Assembly: GCA_028683835.1 (NCBI GenBank)
Contig: JAQUHB010000006.1
Coordinates: 1-64,000 of the forward strand
Direction: 5' to 3'
DNA: 64,000 nucleotides
Source of the DNA: Sulfurimonadaceae bacterium
GTDB lineage: Bacteria; Campylobacterota; Campylobacteria; Campylobacterales; Sulfurimonadaceae
In this document: piece after piece, positions 27,447-36,603 of the stretch
Layout of the letters: each line of letters starts with the position of its first letter
How positions within the stretch are numbered: position 1 is the first letter of the stretch
Program-made: the position numbers and the translations under genes
The notes under the pieces: generated by a model
Databases searched by the model: none
The model's input: the letters and a program-made list of their open reading frames with translations, nothing else
Told to the model about the DNA's origin: nothing

Positions 27447-28247
27447 ATGAGTGTAAATATCTTATTTGTATGTGTTGAGATTCCAAAAATCGTTACAAAA
27501 AATGAGTTGGAAGCCGAATTTCCCGGCATGATGCTCAGTAAAATAGAAAACTCTCTTGTAGGCGAGATAGCAAACAATAAGCTTATTTTTGTCTCCTCTT
27601 TTGGTGTGATTACCTTTTGTAATTTTGTACATGAGGAGATACGTTCATTTCTATCCCGTTTAAATATCCAAGAAGCAGAACACTATAAGACGGCACTAAT
27701 CAACCAAGATTACCCAATGATCGTTCATGAACAATATATAAAGCCCATTATTGATGCAAATACCATAAAATATGATAAATTTGATAAAGCCACAGCTTCC
27801 ATCATCTCTTTGGCACTTTCTCAAAGCGTTGGACTCGAAATTCGAGAACGGACACTTGAGAGGAAGATGACAGAGAGTAAAAAGCTCTATGAAAAGATAG
27901 AAACACTGCAGGTGAAGGATAGGGCGAAATTGATGAAATTCGCCAGTTCTATCGCAAAAGAACGCTTTCATATCCTCAATCAACTTTATCTCTTAGACAA
28001 GCCCGATATCTTATGGGATGATGTAGAACTAGAATCACTTTACAACCAGCTCTCTTTACAGTTAGAGCTTAAATCCAGATTTGATGTGATCGAATATAAG
28101 ATCTCCTATTTAAAAGAGTCTGTGGAGTTTGCAAAAGATATGATCAATCAGAAGTCGAGTGAATTTTTGGAGTGGATTATTATTTGGCTCATCGTGATAG
28201 AGATTATCTTTTCTGTCTATAATTTTATAAAAGATTTTGCGAAGTGA
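27447..28247 (+). CDS. RMD1/DUF155-family protein
   Basis: A 266-residue protein of the RMD1/DUF155 family, whose members include yeast and mitochondrial RMND1 proteins. The family's C-terminal region is present: ASIAKERFHILNQLYLLDKPDILWD, then a coiled segment, then a single C-terminal membrane anchor (LEWIIIWLIVIEIIFSVYNF near 240-260). It is likely anchored in the inner membrane with most of it cytosolic. The bacterial role is unknown. It has a GGGGG-type site upstream and is convergent with the next gene. Confidence 0.8.
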   Translation: MSVNILFVCVEIPKIVTKNELEAEFPGMMLSKIENSLVGEIANNKLIFVSSFGVITFCNFVHEEIRSFLSRLNIQEAEHYKTALINQDYPMIVHEQYIKPIIDANTIKYDKFDKATASIISLALSQSVGLEIRERTLERKMTESKKLYEKIETLQVKDRAKLMKFASSIAKERFHILNQLYLLDKPDILWDDVELESLYNQLSLQLELKSRFDVIEYKISYLKESVEFAKDMINQKSSEFLEWIIIWLIVIEIIFSVYNFIKDFAK

Positions 28248-28253
28248 AAAGAG

Positions 28254-28697
28254 TTACTGTCCACTCGATTTAGCGAGCATATCATAATTTTTTAATACTT
28301 TTGAATAGTAGTTATTGCCATTTATTTTTCCATTATAGCAATTGAGTGTTTTTGAAGTAAATCCGTATTTGCCAATACAACCTTTTAACACCCAAGCACC
28401 CATATAGATATTCACTTTTTCATCAAGAAGCTTATCTATGGGAATACCATTTTTTTTCAACGTCGACAAATGTACAGAGTTTACCTGCATAATGCCATAG
28501 TCGCATGTACCATTGCTATTTGCACAATTAACGGCATTCGGATTTTGTCCCGATTCAGTTTGTGCAATTGCTTTTAAGAGAAGATAATTGATCTCATAAA
28601 ACTCACCTGCATCTTTATAGTTTTGATCATCCGCAACCGCATCAGAACAGATTAGAAAGATAATAAATATGGCAATTAAAAAATTAAACGATTTCAT
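28254..28697 (-). CDS. Secreted SLT-type lytic transglycosylase (147 aa)
   Basis: A small periplasmic transglycosylase with a signal peptide (about 1-22). The catalytic glutamate is in IAQTESGQNPNAVN, and the family block DYGIMQVNSVHL follows. Four cysteines (about 58, 65, 107 and 119) could form disulfides. Proteins of this size (IagB/VirB1-like) often open the cell wall for secretion systems or pili, but none is encoded here. It stands alone, convergent with the DUF155 gene. Confidence 0.85.
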   Translation of the reverse strand: MKSFNFLIAIFIIFLICSDAVADDQNYKDAGEFYEINYLLLKAIAQTESGQNPNAVNCANSNGTCDYGIMQVNSVHLSTLKKNGIPIDKLLDEKVNIYMGAWVLKGCIGKYGFTSKTLNCYNGKINGNNYYSKVLKNYDMLAKSSGQ

Positions 28698-28861
28698 ACC
28701 ATTATTCTAGCACAAATGAACTATATTGTATAAAAATTAGAAGATTTCTGAAGATAGATGACCTATGAATACTAAAAATACAACACTCATATTGGTATTT
28801 TTTAGAATAAAATATGCATAATAATACCTAATAATACTATTTATAAAGAAGAGGGTGATAT

Positions 28862-29245
28862 ATGCTGGAATATATCTTAAAGAGTGATGATTTTTTAGTA
28901 TCACAAACAGACGAAAAAGGTATGATCATTTTTGCCAATGATGATTTTTGCAAAATTGCCGGCTATACGCTTGAAGAGTTAGTAGGAAAAGCTCATAGTA
29001 TCGTAAGACATCCAGATATGCCTCGAGCTGCGTTTAAAGATCTTTGGGAAACCGTAAAAAGTGACAAGATTTGGAGTGGCTATGTGAAGAATAAAACAAA
29101 AAATGGCGGTTACTATTGGGTATATGCAAGTGTATATCCTATGTACGATGCAGTAAAACACGTAAAAACCTATATGTCATGCAGAAGAAAACCTTCAAAA
29201 TCAGAGATCCAAGAAGCACAAGATCTCTACAAAACACTCAAATAG
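28862..29245 (+). CDS. PAS-domain energy-taxis sensor (CetB/Aer-like)
   Basis: A single PAS domain (127 aa), cytosolic, of the Aer type that binds FAD and senses redox state. The signature blocks are NDDFCKIAGYTLEELVGK, IVRHPDMPRAAFKDLWETV and WSGYVKNKTKNGGYYWV. It is followed after nine bases by a transducer with no ligand-binding domain of its own. This matches the bipartite CetA/CetB receptor of C. jejuni, in which CetB is the PAS part. Energy taxis is inferred from that similarity. Confidence 0.85.
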   Translation: MLEYILKSDDFLVSQTDEKGMIIFANDDFCKIAGYTLEELVGKAHSIVRHPDMPRAAFKDLWETVKSDKIWSGYVKNKTKNGGYYWVYASVYPMYDAVKHVKTYMSCRRKPSKSEIQEAQDLYKTLK

Positions 29246-29254
29246 GATATAGAC

Positions 29255-30370
29255 ATGGATAAATTACAAAAAAATATCATTTTACTAGTTGTTTTTGGCT
29301 TACTGTTTCTCTCTTATTTGTTAACGGATTCTTCTCTTATTCGATTAGTGCTTTCGTTTGTCACTTTTATAGTCACAATGTTTTTACACAATATGATATC
29401 TTCATCGTCAAATAATAATAATGTTGCTTTGCTGAAAAAAATAGACGAGATGATAGAATTTGAAAGGAATAAAATAATACTAAATGAAAACACGACAGAT
29501 AATGTCGAAAAAGAGCTTAATATTTTACTTAGAAAATATGCTAAAACAATTTCAGACGATACCAAAGTTGCCGGAGAGATGGTACTTTTAGCAGACAAAG
29601 TAGCAAGAGGACATTATACATGTAGAGTAGGTGCTGATACTAAAACTCCATATGTTCATGTACTGAGAAACAGTATGAACAATATGATTGATTCATCTGA
29701 GCAAAATCTTGACAATGCCATTACAACCCTTAAAAACTTTGCAAAAGGAGATTTTAACTCTCGAAGTAATGTTAATGTCGAAGCAAAGATGGCTGAACTT
29801 TTGGAAAATATCAATAATTTAGGAGAGTCACTTCAAAATATGGAGCAAGAAAATAAAAATTCAAATCAAATGATTGTGGAATCTGCAAATGTCCTCAATC
29901 AAACAGTCGAAAATATCACAAATACGACGATTGTAGATTTTAAAAATATGCTTAATGGGATTGTTGAACGTATCCATTATGTGTCTCAAAAAGAAAATGA
30001 ATTAGTCGGAAATCTTCAATCGCTTGTTCAAAATGCGAATGAAACAAAAGTTATTTTACGAACTATTGGTGATATTGCAGATCAAACAAATCTGCTTGCA
30101 TTAAATGCTGCCATAGAAGCAGCACGAGCAGGAGAACATGGACGAGGATTTGCCGTTGTTGCGGATGAAGTCAGAAAACTTGCAGAACGTACACAAAAAA
30201 GTCTAGCTGAGACTTCTGCAACAACAAATGTCCTTATCCAGTCCATTTCAGATACTTCAGAAACACTCAATAAAAATGCAAATGATGTTAATGAAATATC
30301 TGATGAAGTAGGTGCAGTCAGTGGCAAGATGGACGAGATTATTGTGACATTAAATAATCTAACAAAGTAG
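29255..30370 (+). CDS. Methyl-accepting chemotaxis transducer (CetA-like)
   Basis: An inner-membrane chemoreceptor (371 aa). A hydrophobic hairpin near the N-terminus (about 7-45) has almost no periplasmic loop, then comes a HAMP-like linker and the cytoplasmic signalling domain, whose tip reads [20 protein letters not shown] and [18 protein letters not shown]. There is no C-terminal receptor-modification pentapeptide. It pairs with the PAS protein upstream as a split Aer-type receptor. Confidence 0.88.
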   Translation: MDKLQKNIILLVVFGLLFLSYLLTDSSLIRLVLSFVTFIVTMFLHNMISSSSNNNNVALLKKIDEMIEFERNKIILNENTTDNVEKELNILLRKYAKTISDDTKVAGEMVLLADKVARGHYTCRVGADTKTPYVHVLRNSMNNMIDSSEQNLDNAITTLKNFAKGDFNSRSNVNVEAKMAELLENINNLGESLQNMEQENKNSNQMIVESANVLNQTVENITNTTIVDFKNMLNGIVERIHYVSQKENELVGNLQSLVQNANETKVILRTIGDIADQTNLLALNAAIEAARAGEHGRGFAVVADEVRKLAERTQKSLAETSATTNVLIQSISDTSETLNKNANDVNEISDEVGAVSGKMDEIIVTLNNLTK

Positions 30371-30380
30371 TGTCATTGAT

Positions 30381-30418
30381 AATTTACATTATATCATTTG
30401 GTTAACATAATGTAAATT
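30381..30418. repeat. 12-bp perfect inverted repeat after the transducer gene
   Basis: AATTTACATTAT and ATAATGTAAATT are perfect inverted copies with a 14-base loop, ten bases after the transducer stop. There is no T-tract directly after, so it may be a weak terminator, an mRNA 3' stabiliser or a protein-binding site. Confidence 0.4.
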
Positions 30419-30503
30419 CTCTTGAAAAAAGCTTCTTGCGAAATCAAGGCTAAAAGGCACGCAAAAAAAATATTGATTTGTTTTGTGGGCCATTGTTATA
30501 TAT

Positions 30504-31250
30504 TTATTTTACCAAGCTCGTTTCCCAACCATCATACTGACCATTGTAGTTTTTGCAGTGTTCAATAAGTTCTAATGTCAAAGTATCTATATTATGATAA
30601 AATGGAACGTCTATGCGATAAAATTTTACTCCGTAATCTGGTGCTTCAACACTTGGTTCCATATCTTTTAAAATTTTAAAATTTTCACTTACGATAAACG
30701 CTGAAAATATCTCTCGTTCTTGTGAATTTTTAAAATAACTTGTATGTTCAATCGCCCTTTGTATTGTAAGATTATCCCCTGCTTTAGCCAGTTCATCGCA
30801 AGCATGATGATTATGAATGATCTGCCACTCTTTAGCTGTAGGAAAAAGCAGTTTTTCATACACTTCCCACTCACTATCTATGCGAGATCCAAGCTCAAAA
30901 CTATAACCTTCAAAATGACTCATCGCTCCATTTACAGTATCACTCCATTCAAAATCAAGTTTTAAGTAGTATATAAATGTAATACTACCTTGAGAAATAA
31001 CACGCCCAACATACTGTCCGTGACGATATCTCAAACATTCGAGTTCTAAACGGTCTTCGATGAAAGTTATCTCTTCAATCTCATCTTTTGAAACAAATCC
31101 ATCCTCGGTCTTCGTGTTAAGTTTGACTTTTACAAAAGCGACATATCCGTGGTCGTCCTTTGAGCCATCCTCTGAGACGCTGATGTTTAAAGAGATCATC
31201 GCTGGATGTGCATCGACGATTTTTATATATTCTTCCCAATATCCTTGCAT
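30504..31250 (-). CDS. DUF695 plus RraB-like protein
   Basis: A cytosolic two-domain protein (248 aa). The first half (about 1-130, with WEEYIKIVDAHPAMISLNI) is a DUF695 domain. The second half (about 150-248) resembles RraB, the inhibitor of RNase E: HTSYFKNSQEREIFSAFIV, YGVKFYRIDVP and YNGQYDGWETSLV. Campylobacterota generally have no RNase E, so the role of the RraB-like part is unclear. It ends the leftward Hyp block, 30 bases after hypA, but is probably functionally separate. Confidence 0.75.
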   Translation of the reverse strand: MQGYWEEYIKIVDAHPAMISLNISVSEDGSKDDHGYVAFVKVKLNTKTEDGFVSKDEIEEITFIEDRLELECLRYRHGQYVGRVISQGSITFIYYLKLDFEWSDTVNGAMSHFEGYSFELGSRIDSEWEVYEKLLFPTAKEWQIIHNHHACDELAKAGDNLTIQRAIEHTSYFKNSQEREIFSAFIVSENFKILKDMEPSVEAPDYGVKFYRIDVPFYHNIDTLTLELIEHCKNYNGQYDGWETSLVK

Positions 31251-31279
31251 ATTATTATCCTAATTTAAATTTTTTTATC

Positions 31280-31621
31280 TTATTGCATCTCTAAACTCAT
31301 CAAAAACATATCTTCGCCATCTATCACTTTGACATCTATGCTTTGACACTTCGGACAACAGTATTGAACCTTATCGAGTTCGCTCACTGTTTTACACTCT
31401 TGACACTCTATAGTAAGCGGCTGGATATTCATAATAAACTCTCCTCCATCACATACGGTTGTCTCCTTAAAAGTATTAAAAGCAGTTTCTAAAAGATATG
31501 GCTCGATTCCGCTCATCACACCTATTTTGACTACGACTTTAGTTATTTTTTTGGCATTATTAACTACTGCATGCTCTTCGCACTGCGTGAGTAGTGCCTG
31601 TACCACACTATATTCATGCAT
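31280..31621 (-). CDS. hypA: Hydrogenase nickel incorporation protein HypA
   Basis: A cytosolic nickel chaperone (113 aa) that, with HypB, delivers nickel to [NiFe] hydrogenase large subunits. The N-terminal nickel-binding MHEYSV (His2) and the zinc site CQEC...CCPKC are intact, and length is standard. It is the last gene of the leftward nickel permease-hypBCDE-hypX-hypA operon and overlaps hypX by eight bases. Confidence 0.95.
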   Translation of the reverse strand: MHEYSVVQALLTQCEEHAVVNNAKKITKVVVKIGVMSGIEPYLLETAFNTFKETTVCDGGEFIMNIQPLTIECQECKTVSELDKVQYCCPKCQSIDVKVIDGEDMFLMSLEMQ

Positions 31622-33311
31622 CTTTTTCTCCTTTATAAATTAATCTCTCTGGGGTGCTAAGAGGGCATTTTTTATAGACAAAATCTTTTCTAAGAGAATG
31701 AAAGCTACTCTTCTCATCCCAAAATTGGTTATACATTGTGTCTAATTCTTCTTTATGCTTTGCCAAAATAAGAGCACTATCTTTTTGCAGTTTTTCTCTT
31801 TTTGCATCAAGAAGTTCAAACCATGCATCTTCATCACGTACCAAGCTTTGGGTAAAAATATCAAGTTCTTCATGAAACTTGTCCATCTCTTCGCTAAATA
31901 CTTTGTCTATCAAACCTATCCTCTGTGCTTCTTTTACTGTAAGAGGCAAAGCATTGTCTAAAAGTTCTTCGGCTTTTGCATTTCCAACTCTTGTTGGCAA
32001 AGTATATGTATGAAACTCACTGCCGCTAAGTCCTATGGTTTTATAGTGCGGATTTAAGACGACTCCTTCTCTTGCGACTGTATAATCGCAGGAGGTACCT
32101 AAAAACACACCACCCGCTCCTGCTCCACTTCTAAAAGCGGCCACAGTTAAAATATCATCCGACATCAATACTGAGCGTACCATATCGTTCATGGCATTTA
32201 TGTTACTCCATCCATCTTCACCCGCTTTTTTACTGTCTTCTAAAATATTAAGATGAATACCGTTTGAAAAAAAATCTTTTCCACCCATAAGAACGAGAAC
32301 TTTACAGTGCTCTTGTAGAAATTCTACGGCATATTTTAAGCGTATCGATTGCTCCGAACTAAACGCACCATTATAAAAATCAAAGTAAAGATATGCCACT
32401 TCGCCTTTTATCTCTGTATAAATCTCATAGAATGTTTCTCTATGACTCTCCATAATCAGTGGGATTCTTGACTCTTTTATCCCTTTAAGTTTCTCTTTTA
32501 ACACATAAGTTGCAGGCAGTTTAAATTTTAAAACCTCTTTGAGATGTGAAATCCATACCGCCCCGTCGATCGTCTTGATGCACACTGCACCGTCTCTTTT
32601 GGCAAATATCTCTTTTAGCTTCGCATTTTTGGCAAGATTTCTTAGATTTTCATCATTTTCAAGGCTTTCAGAATGTGCACCAAATAGATAACATTTCACC
32701 TCCAACAACTCATCAGGTACTCCGGGAAAACTATCTGAAGCATTGATCTTTTGAATGATCTTTTTCGTAGTATCTTTTTCCCAATCAATAGCTCTCTCTA
32801 AAGAGGTTATTTTTTTGTGCATAGGCGTGGGTAACTGTTTGATCGACTCGAACGAGTTATTTTGGAGATTTTTTAAAAGTTTTTTGATAGCTTTAGATGC
32901 CGCCATACTAACTTCTTGTCTATATATCGATGCTTTTTTTGTATCACGCATAGGAAAGTTTTCCAATGCATAAATATCTCCACCATCAAACTCATTATTT
33001 GCTCGGATGATACTCACTCCCCACTCATCTTTTTCATCAAAGATCGCATGTTCGAGCGAATGGGGACCTTTGTCTCCCAAGACACCCGGATGAACGATGA
33101 ATGTTGGAATGTTAGAATATATTGATTCAGGAATGAATTTCGTTAGATAGGGACAGATAACAATATCTGGATGAAAACTCTTTACTGCATTTTGCATTAG
33201 CTCATCGTTGATGGCAAACTGTACAGACACAATATGCCCAGAATCTTTCATCTCACAAAAGATTCTTTGTGTTAAAGAGTTAAGCACAGTAGATATTATA
33301 AGAATTCTCAT
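31614..33311 (-). CDS. hypX: HypX/HoxX-type hydrogenase maturation protein (CO ligand synthesis)
   Basis: A cytosolic two-domain protein (565 aa). The N-terminal part (about 1-250) is a formyl-transferase-like domain (PTFIVHPGVLGDKGPHSLEHA, with the tetrahydrofolate-binding LExAIDW-type segment LERAIDWEKDTTKK). The C-terminal part (about 285-540) is an enoyl-CoA hydratase-like domain (LVLMGGKDFFSNGIHLN, then AFRSGAGAGGVFLGTSCDYT). HypX makes the CO ligand of the [NiFe] centre from N10-formyl-tetrahydrofolate in aerobic hydrogen oxidisers. It sits between hypE and hypA, an unusual place within a Hyp operon. Confidence 0.88.
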   Translation of the reverse strand: MRILIISTVLNSLTQRIFCEMKDSGHIVSVQFAINDELMQNAVKSFHPDIVICPYLTKFIPESIYSNIPTFIVHPGVLGDKGPHSLEHAIFDEKDEWGVSIIRANNEFDGGDIYALENFPMRDTKKASIYRQEVSMAASKAIKKLLKNLQNNSFESIKQLPTPMHKKITSLERAIDWEKDTTKKIIQKINASDSFPGVPDELLEVKCYLFGAHSESLENDENLRNLAKNAKLKEIFAKRDGAVCIKTIDGAVWISHLKEVLKFKLPATYVLKEKLKGIKESRIPLIMESHRETFYEIYTEIKGEVAYLYFDFYNGAFSSEQSIRLKYAVEFLQEHCKVLVLMGGKDFFSNGIHLNILEDSKKAGEDGWSNINAMNDMVRSVLMSDDILTVAAFRSGAGAGGVFLGTSCDYTVAREGVVLNPHYKTIGLSGSEFHTYTLPTRVGNAKAEELLDNALPLTVKEAQRIGLIDKVFSEEMDKFHEELDIFTQSLVRDEDAWFELLDAKREKLQKDSALILAKHKEELDTMYNQFWDEKSSFHSLRKDFVYKKCPLSTPERLIYKGEKDA

Positions 33312-33323
33312 CTATATTTATGC

Positions 33324-34322
33324 CTAACAAATACGCGGTAATAGCTCGCCCGTAGGCAAGTCTAAAAATCTTTTCGTTCCATATGATGAGTTCAAGATCA
33401 CTTTTCCAACATAAGCATCACTCACCTTTCCTATCGCTACGGCATTTGAAGAGTTATCAAACTGATGAAGTACCTCAAGCGCTCTTAGTGCGTATTCTTT
33501 GGGGATTGCAAGAACAAAAGTGCCTTCGTTTGCCAGATTAAGCGGTTCAAATCCAAGCATTTCACAACTTCCATAAACCTCAGAACTTACAGGAATCGTT
33601 TCTTCATCTACTTCTATACAGATATTAGACTGTTTTGCCCATTCATTTAACACTGCCGCCACACCGCCGCGGGTTGCATCTCTAAGAGCCGTTATCTTTA
33701 TACCAGCATCCATCAACGCTTTAACTTGAATATATAAAGACGCACAGTCACTTTGAAGTGACGAACCAAAATCCATCCCCTCTCTTGCCACAAAGATTGT
33801 CGCTCCATGTCTGCCAATATCTCTTGAGAGTAATATCAGATCATCTTGGCTTATATTATTTGAACTAATACCACGCTGCTGTATTTCGCCTATGCCAGTA
33901 GTGTTAATAAATATCTTGTCCACAGCACCTTTAGGAACTACTTTGGTATCTCCACTTACTACTATTGCGCCGTTAATTTCTAGTTCTTTTTTCATAGAAC
34001 GTACGATACTTTCAAGGTCACGAACAGCAAAACCCTCCTCAATGATAACGCTACATGTAAGATATTTTGGCTTTGCGCCCATCATGGCAAGATCGTTACA
34101 AGTACCACAAATTGCAAGTTTTCCTATATCTCCACCGGGAAAGAATATCGGCGAGACAGTAAAAGAATCCGTCGAAAAAGCAAGCTCTCCGTTATGAATC
34201 ACCGCCGCATCTTCGCTTTTAGAAAGAATCTCGTTTTCAAAAGCTTTGTAAAACACTTTTGAAATTAACTCGTTATTTTCTTCTCCACCATTGCCATGTG
34301 CTAAAGTTACATATTTTGTCAT
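33324..34322 (-). CDS. hypE: Hydrogenase maturation factor HypE
   Basis: A cytosolic ATP-dependent dehydratase (332 aa) that converts the carbamoyl group from HypF into the CN- ligand on its own C-terminal cysteine. The start (LAHGNGGEENNELI) and the ATP-binding AFSTDSFTVSPIFFPGGDIG are typical, and the protein ends PRIC with the essential terminal Cys332. It overlaps hypD by four bases. Confidence 0.95.
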   Translation of the reverse strand: MTKYVTLAHGNGGEENNELISKVFYKAFENEILSKSEDAAVIHNGELAFSTDSFTVSPIFFPGGDIGKLAICGTCNDLAMMGAKPKYLTCSVIIEEGFAVRDLESIVRSMKKELEINGAIVVSGDTKVVPKGAVDKIFINTTGIGEIQQRGISSNNISQDDLILLSRDIGRHGATIFVAREGMDFGSSLQSDCASLYIQVKALMDAGIKITALRDATRGGVAAVLNEWAKQSNICIEVDEETIPVSSEVYGSCEMLGFEPLNLANEGTFVLAIPKEYALRALEVLHQFDNSSNAVAIGKVSDAYVGKVILNSSYGTKRFLDLPTGELLPRIC

Positions 34323-35467
34323 TTTAAAAGATTCCCATATTTATAGTATGCTGCACATGCGCCCTCACTGCTCACCATACAGCTGCCAAGTGGAGAACTC
34401 GGTTTACATGCCGTACCAAATATCGTACATTCCGGCGGGTTTGCCATACCGCGAAGGATATCTCCACAAATACAGAGTTTATGATCTTCTATCTCCTCTT
34501 TTGGCAGAATATCGTCATAAATTATTTGCGCGTCAAGTTCACTGTACTCATTTTTGAGTTTGTATCCACTCTCAGGTATGTTTCCAAGACCACGCCATTT
34601 AAACAAGTCTGCTTTTTCAAAATATTTTTCGATAAGCTGTTGCGCTTTGAGATTGCCTTCATATGAGACTAGTCTCTTATATTGAATCTCCAACTCACAA
34701 CGTTGCTCGTTAAACTGACGAACCAGCATCAAGATAGCTTCCATCACATCTACAGGTTCAAACCCTGAAACGACGACAGGACGGTTATACTCTTTTGGAA
34801 ACTTCTCATATATCTTCGCACCCGTAATCACGCTCACATGACTCGGCCCTAAAAATGCATCTATCCGGTTGTTATAACTGTCTACATGTTCATCACGGCT
34901 GTCGATAAGTTCGACCATTACTTCAGGTACCGTTACATGGTTTATATGAAAAAAGATGTTTTTGATACCGCGTTTAATAACCGTGTCTATCAAAGCTACG
35001 GTCATAGGCGCCGTCGTCTCAAAACCGATAGCAAAAAATATCACTTTCTTTTCTGGATTTTCTATAGCTATCTTTAATACATCTAAAGGGGAATAAACAA
35101 AGCGTACATCTGCGCCTCTGGCTCTTGCATCTTGCAGAGATCCCTTACTTCCTGGTACTTTTATCATATCTCCCAAAGTAACAAGAATTACATCTTCTTG
35201 CTGGCTCAAAATATATGCATGATCGATGCGTTCCTTTGGCATAATACAGACGGGACAGCCTGGGCCATGGATAAACTTGATATTTTTTGGCATAAGCTGA
35301 GGAAGCCCGTATTTCATTATCGAATGTGTATGACCACCGCAAACTTCCATAATATTTATGGGATGAGATAATTGTTTTGCCTCTTCATTTATGAGTTTTG
35401 CAAGTCCTTCAATAACCTCTGGATTACGAAATCCCTCATACAGATCTTTTAACTGTAACTCACTCAT
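34319..35467 (-). CDS. hypD: Hydrogenase maturation factor HypD
   Basis: A cytosolic iron-sulfur protein (382 aa) that, with HypC, carries the Fe(CN)2CO unit. Conserved blocks are MEVCGGHTHSI, FIHGPGCPVCIMP and FAIGFETTAP; the C-terminal [4Fe-4S] cysteines lie in CICGDILRGMANPPECTIFG and further on. Length is standard. It overlaps hypC by one base and hypE by four. Confidence 0.96.
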   Translation of the reverse strand: MSELQLKDLYEGFRNPEVIEGLAKLINEEAKQLSHPINIMEVCGGHTHSIMKYGLPQLMPKNIKFIHGPGCPVCIMPKERIDHAYILSQQEDVILVTLGDMIKVPGSKGSLQDARARGADVRFVYSPLDVLKIAIENPEKKVIFFAIGFETTAPMTVALIDTVIKRGIKNIFFHINHVTVPEVMVELIDSRDEHVDSYNNRIDAFLGPSHVSVITGAKIYEKFPKEYNRPVVVSGFEPVDVMEAILMLVRQFNEQRCELEIQYKRLVSYEGNLKAQQLIEKYFEKADLFKWRGLGNIPESGYKLKNEYSELDAQIIYDDILPKEEIEDHKLCICGDILRGMANPPECTIFGTACKPSSPLGSCMVSSEGACAAYYKYGNLLK

Positions 35468-35757
35468 TATAGAGTCCTGTTTTCACAGTTATCATCTTCT
35501 AAAACGAGCCTTTCACGTTCCTCATCATCGAGTTTTGCAAGTATCTCGTTATAGACTTTTAAAGATTCTAAAGCATCTTCTTCATCTATCTTGTTCATGA
35601 CAAAACCTATATGGATTAAAACATAGTCGCCCACTTTGACACTACCTTCTTCAACAAGATCCAATCCCGCTTTTCTCGTAACGCCCATAGTATCGACCAC
35701 TGCTACGTTTTGCTCTTTGTCGATCTCTACGACTTTACTTGGAATAGATAAACACAT
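35467..35757 (-). CDS. hypC: Hydrogenase maturation chaperone HypC
   Basis: A small cytosolic chaperone (96 aa) that carries the iron centre with HypD and binds the large-subunit precursor. The N-terminal MCLSIPSKVVEI has the essential Cys2, and GDYVLIHIGFVMNKIDEEDA is the second conserved block. There is one HypC in this window for two or three hydrogenases, so it may serve them all. It overlaps hypD by one base. Confidence 0.95.
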   Translation of the reverse strand: MCLSIPSKVVEIDKEQNVAVVDTMGVTRKAGLDLVEEGSVKVGDYVLIHIGFVMNKIDEEDALESLKVYNEILAKLDDEERERLVLEDDNCENRTL

Positions 35758-35760
35758 AAA

Positions 35761-36582
35761 TTACCCTCTCATCTTTCTTTTAAATTCTATCCACTCTATC
35801 ACACGTTTGATGGAGTTTTCATCTTTAATATTGAGTTCTAAAATATCTACATTTGGTTTTAATCTTCTCGCTTCTGCTTTTTCATGTTCGATGTCATAAT
35901 CGAAGTACGGCAGAAGGTCAGTTTTGGTAATGAGTACTAAATCTGCTTGACGAAACATTACGGGATATTTTTCTATTTTGTCATTTCCCTCGGGAACTGA
36001 AACAAGCACGATGTTTAAATGGCTTCCCACATCATAAGAAGCGGGACACACAAGATTACCCACGTTTTCCACAAAACAAACATCCATCGCGTCCAAATCC
36101 ATATGATGCAAAGCTTTATGAACCATAAAAGCATCCAAATGACATGCCGAGCCTGTTTGTATCTGATGTGCCATAATCCCTTTAGCTTTAAGTCTATCTG
36201 CATCACGACTTGTCTCTAAATCACCCTCAACTACGCCAAACTTAAAAGGAGCTAGTGCAACCATATGTTCGAGCATCGTTGTCTTTCCACTTCCAGGAGA
36301 ACTCATAAGGTTGATACAAAGTACACCATGAGCATCAAAATGTGCTCTGTTATGCCCTGCTTCATGATCATTTTTATCAAGTATCTTTGTGATAACTGCT
36401 ATAGTCTTTGCATCATTAAGCTGAGGGTTATCATGAAGATGCTGATGCGCATCTTGATGTTTATGAGAATCATCGTGGTCATGATGATGTCCCTCTTCGT
36501 GATCATGATGATGTCCCTCTTCGTGAGAATGATGATGAGCGTGTTTATCTGTTGTTATACTGCAACCGCAATCTTTACACAT
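35761..36582 (-). CDS. hypB: Hydrogenase nickel incorporation GTPase HypB
   Basis: A cytosolic GTPase (273 aa) for nickel insertion. The N-terminal CKDCGC site is followed by a His-rich stretch (about 12-50 with repeats of EGHHHDHE type), which stores or binds nickel. The P-loop is SSPGSGKT and the GTPase switch is the conserved ENVGNLVCPA. His-rich HypB occurs in many nickel-storing bacteria. It follows the nickel permease gene by about 20 bases. Confidence 0.95.
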   Translation of the reverse strand: MCKDCGCSITTDKHAHHHSHEEGHHHDHEEGHHHDHDDSHKHQDAHQHLHDNPQLNDAKTIAVITKILDKNDHEAGHNRAHFDAHGVLCINLMSSPGSGKTTMLEHMVALAPFKFGVVEGDLETSRDADRLKAKGIMAHQIQTGSACHLDAFMVHKALHHMDLDAMDVCFVENVGNLVCPASYDVGSHLNIVLVSVPEGNDKIEKYPVMFRQADLVLITKTDLLPYFDYDIEHEKAEARRLKPNVDILELNIKDENSIKRVIEWIEFKRKMRG

Positions 36583-36603
36583 ATTTTTTCCTTATTTTAA
36601 TTT

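Noticed and set aside
36265-36600. Open frame opposite the His-rich part of hypB encoding a Met-rich protein
   Set aside because: It is a reverse-strand shadow of the HypB histidine codons (CAT/ATG), without a ribosome site.
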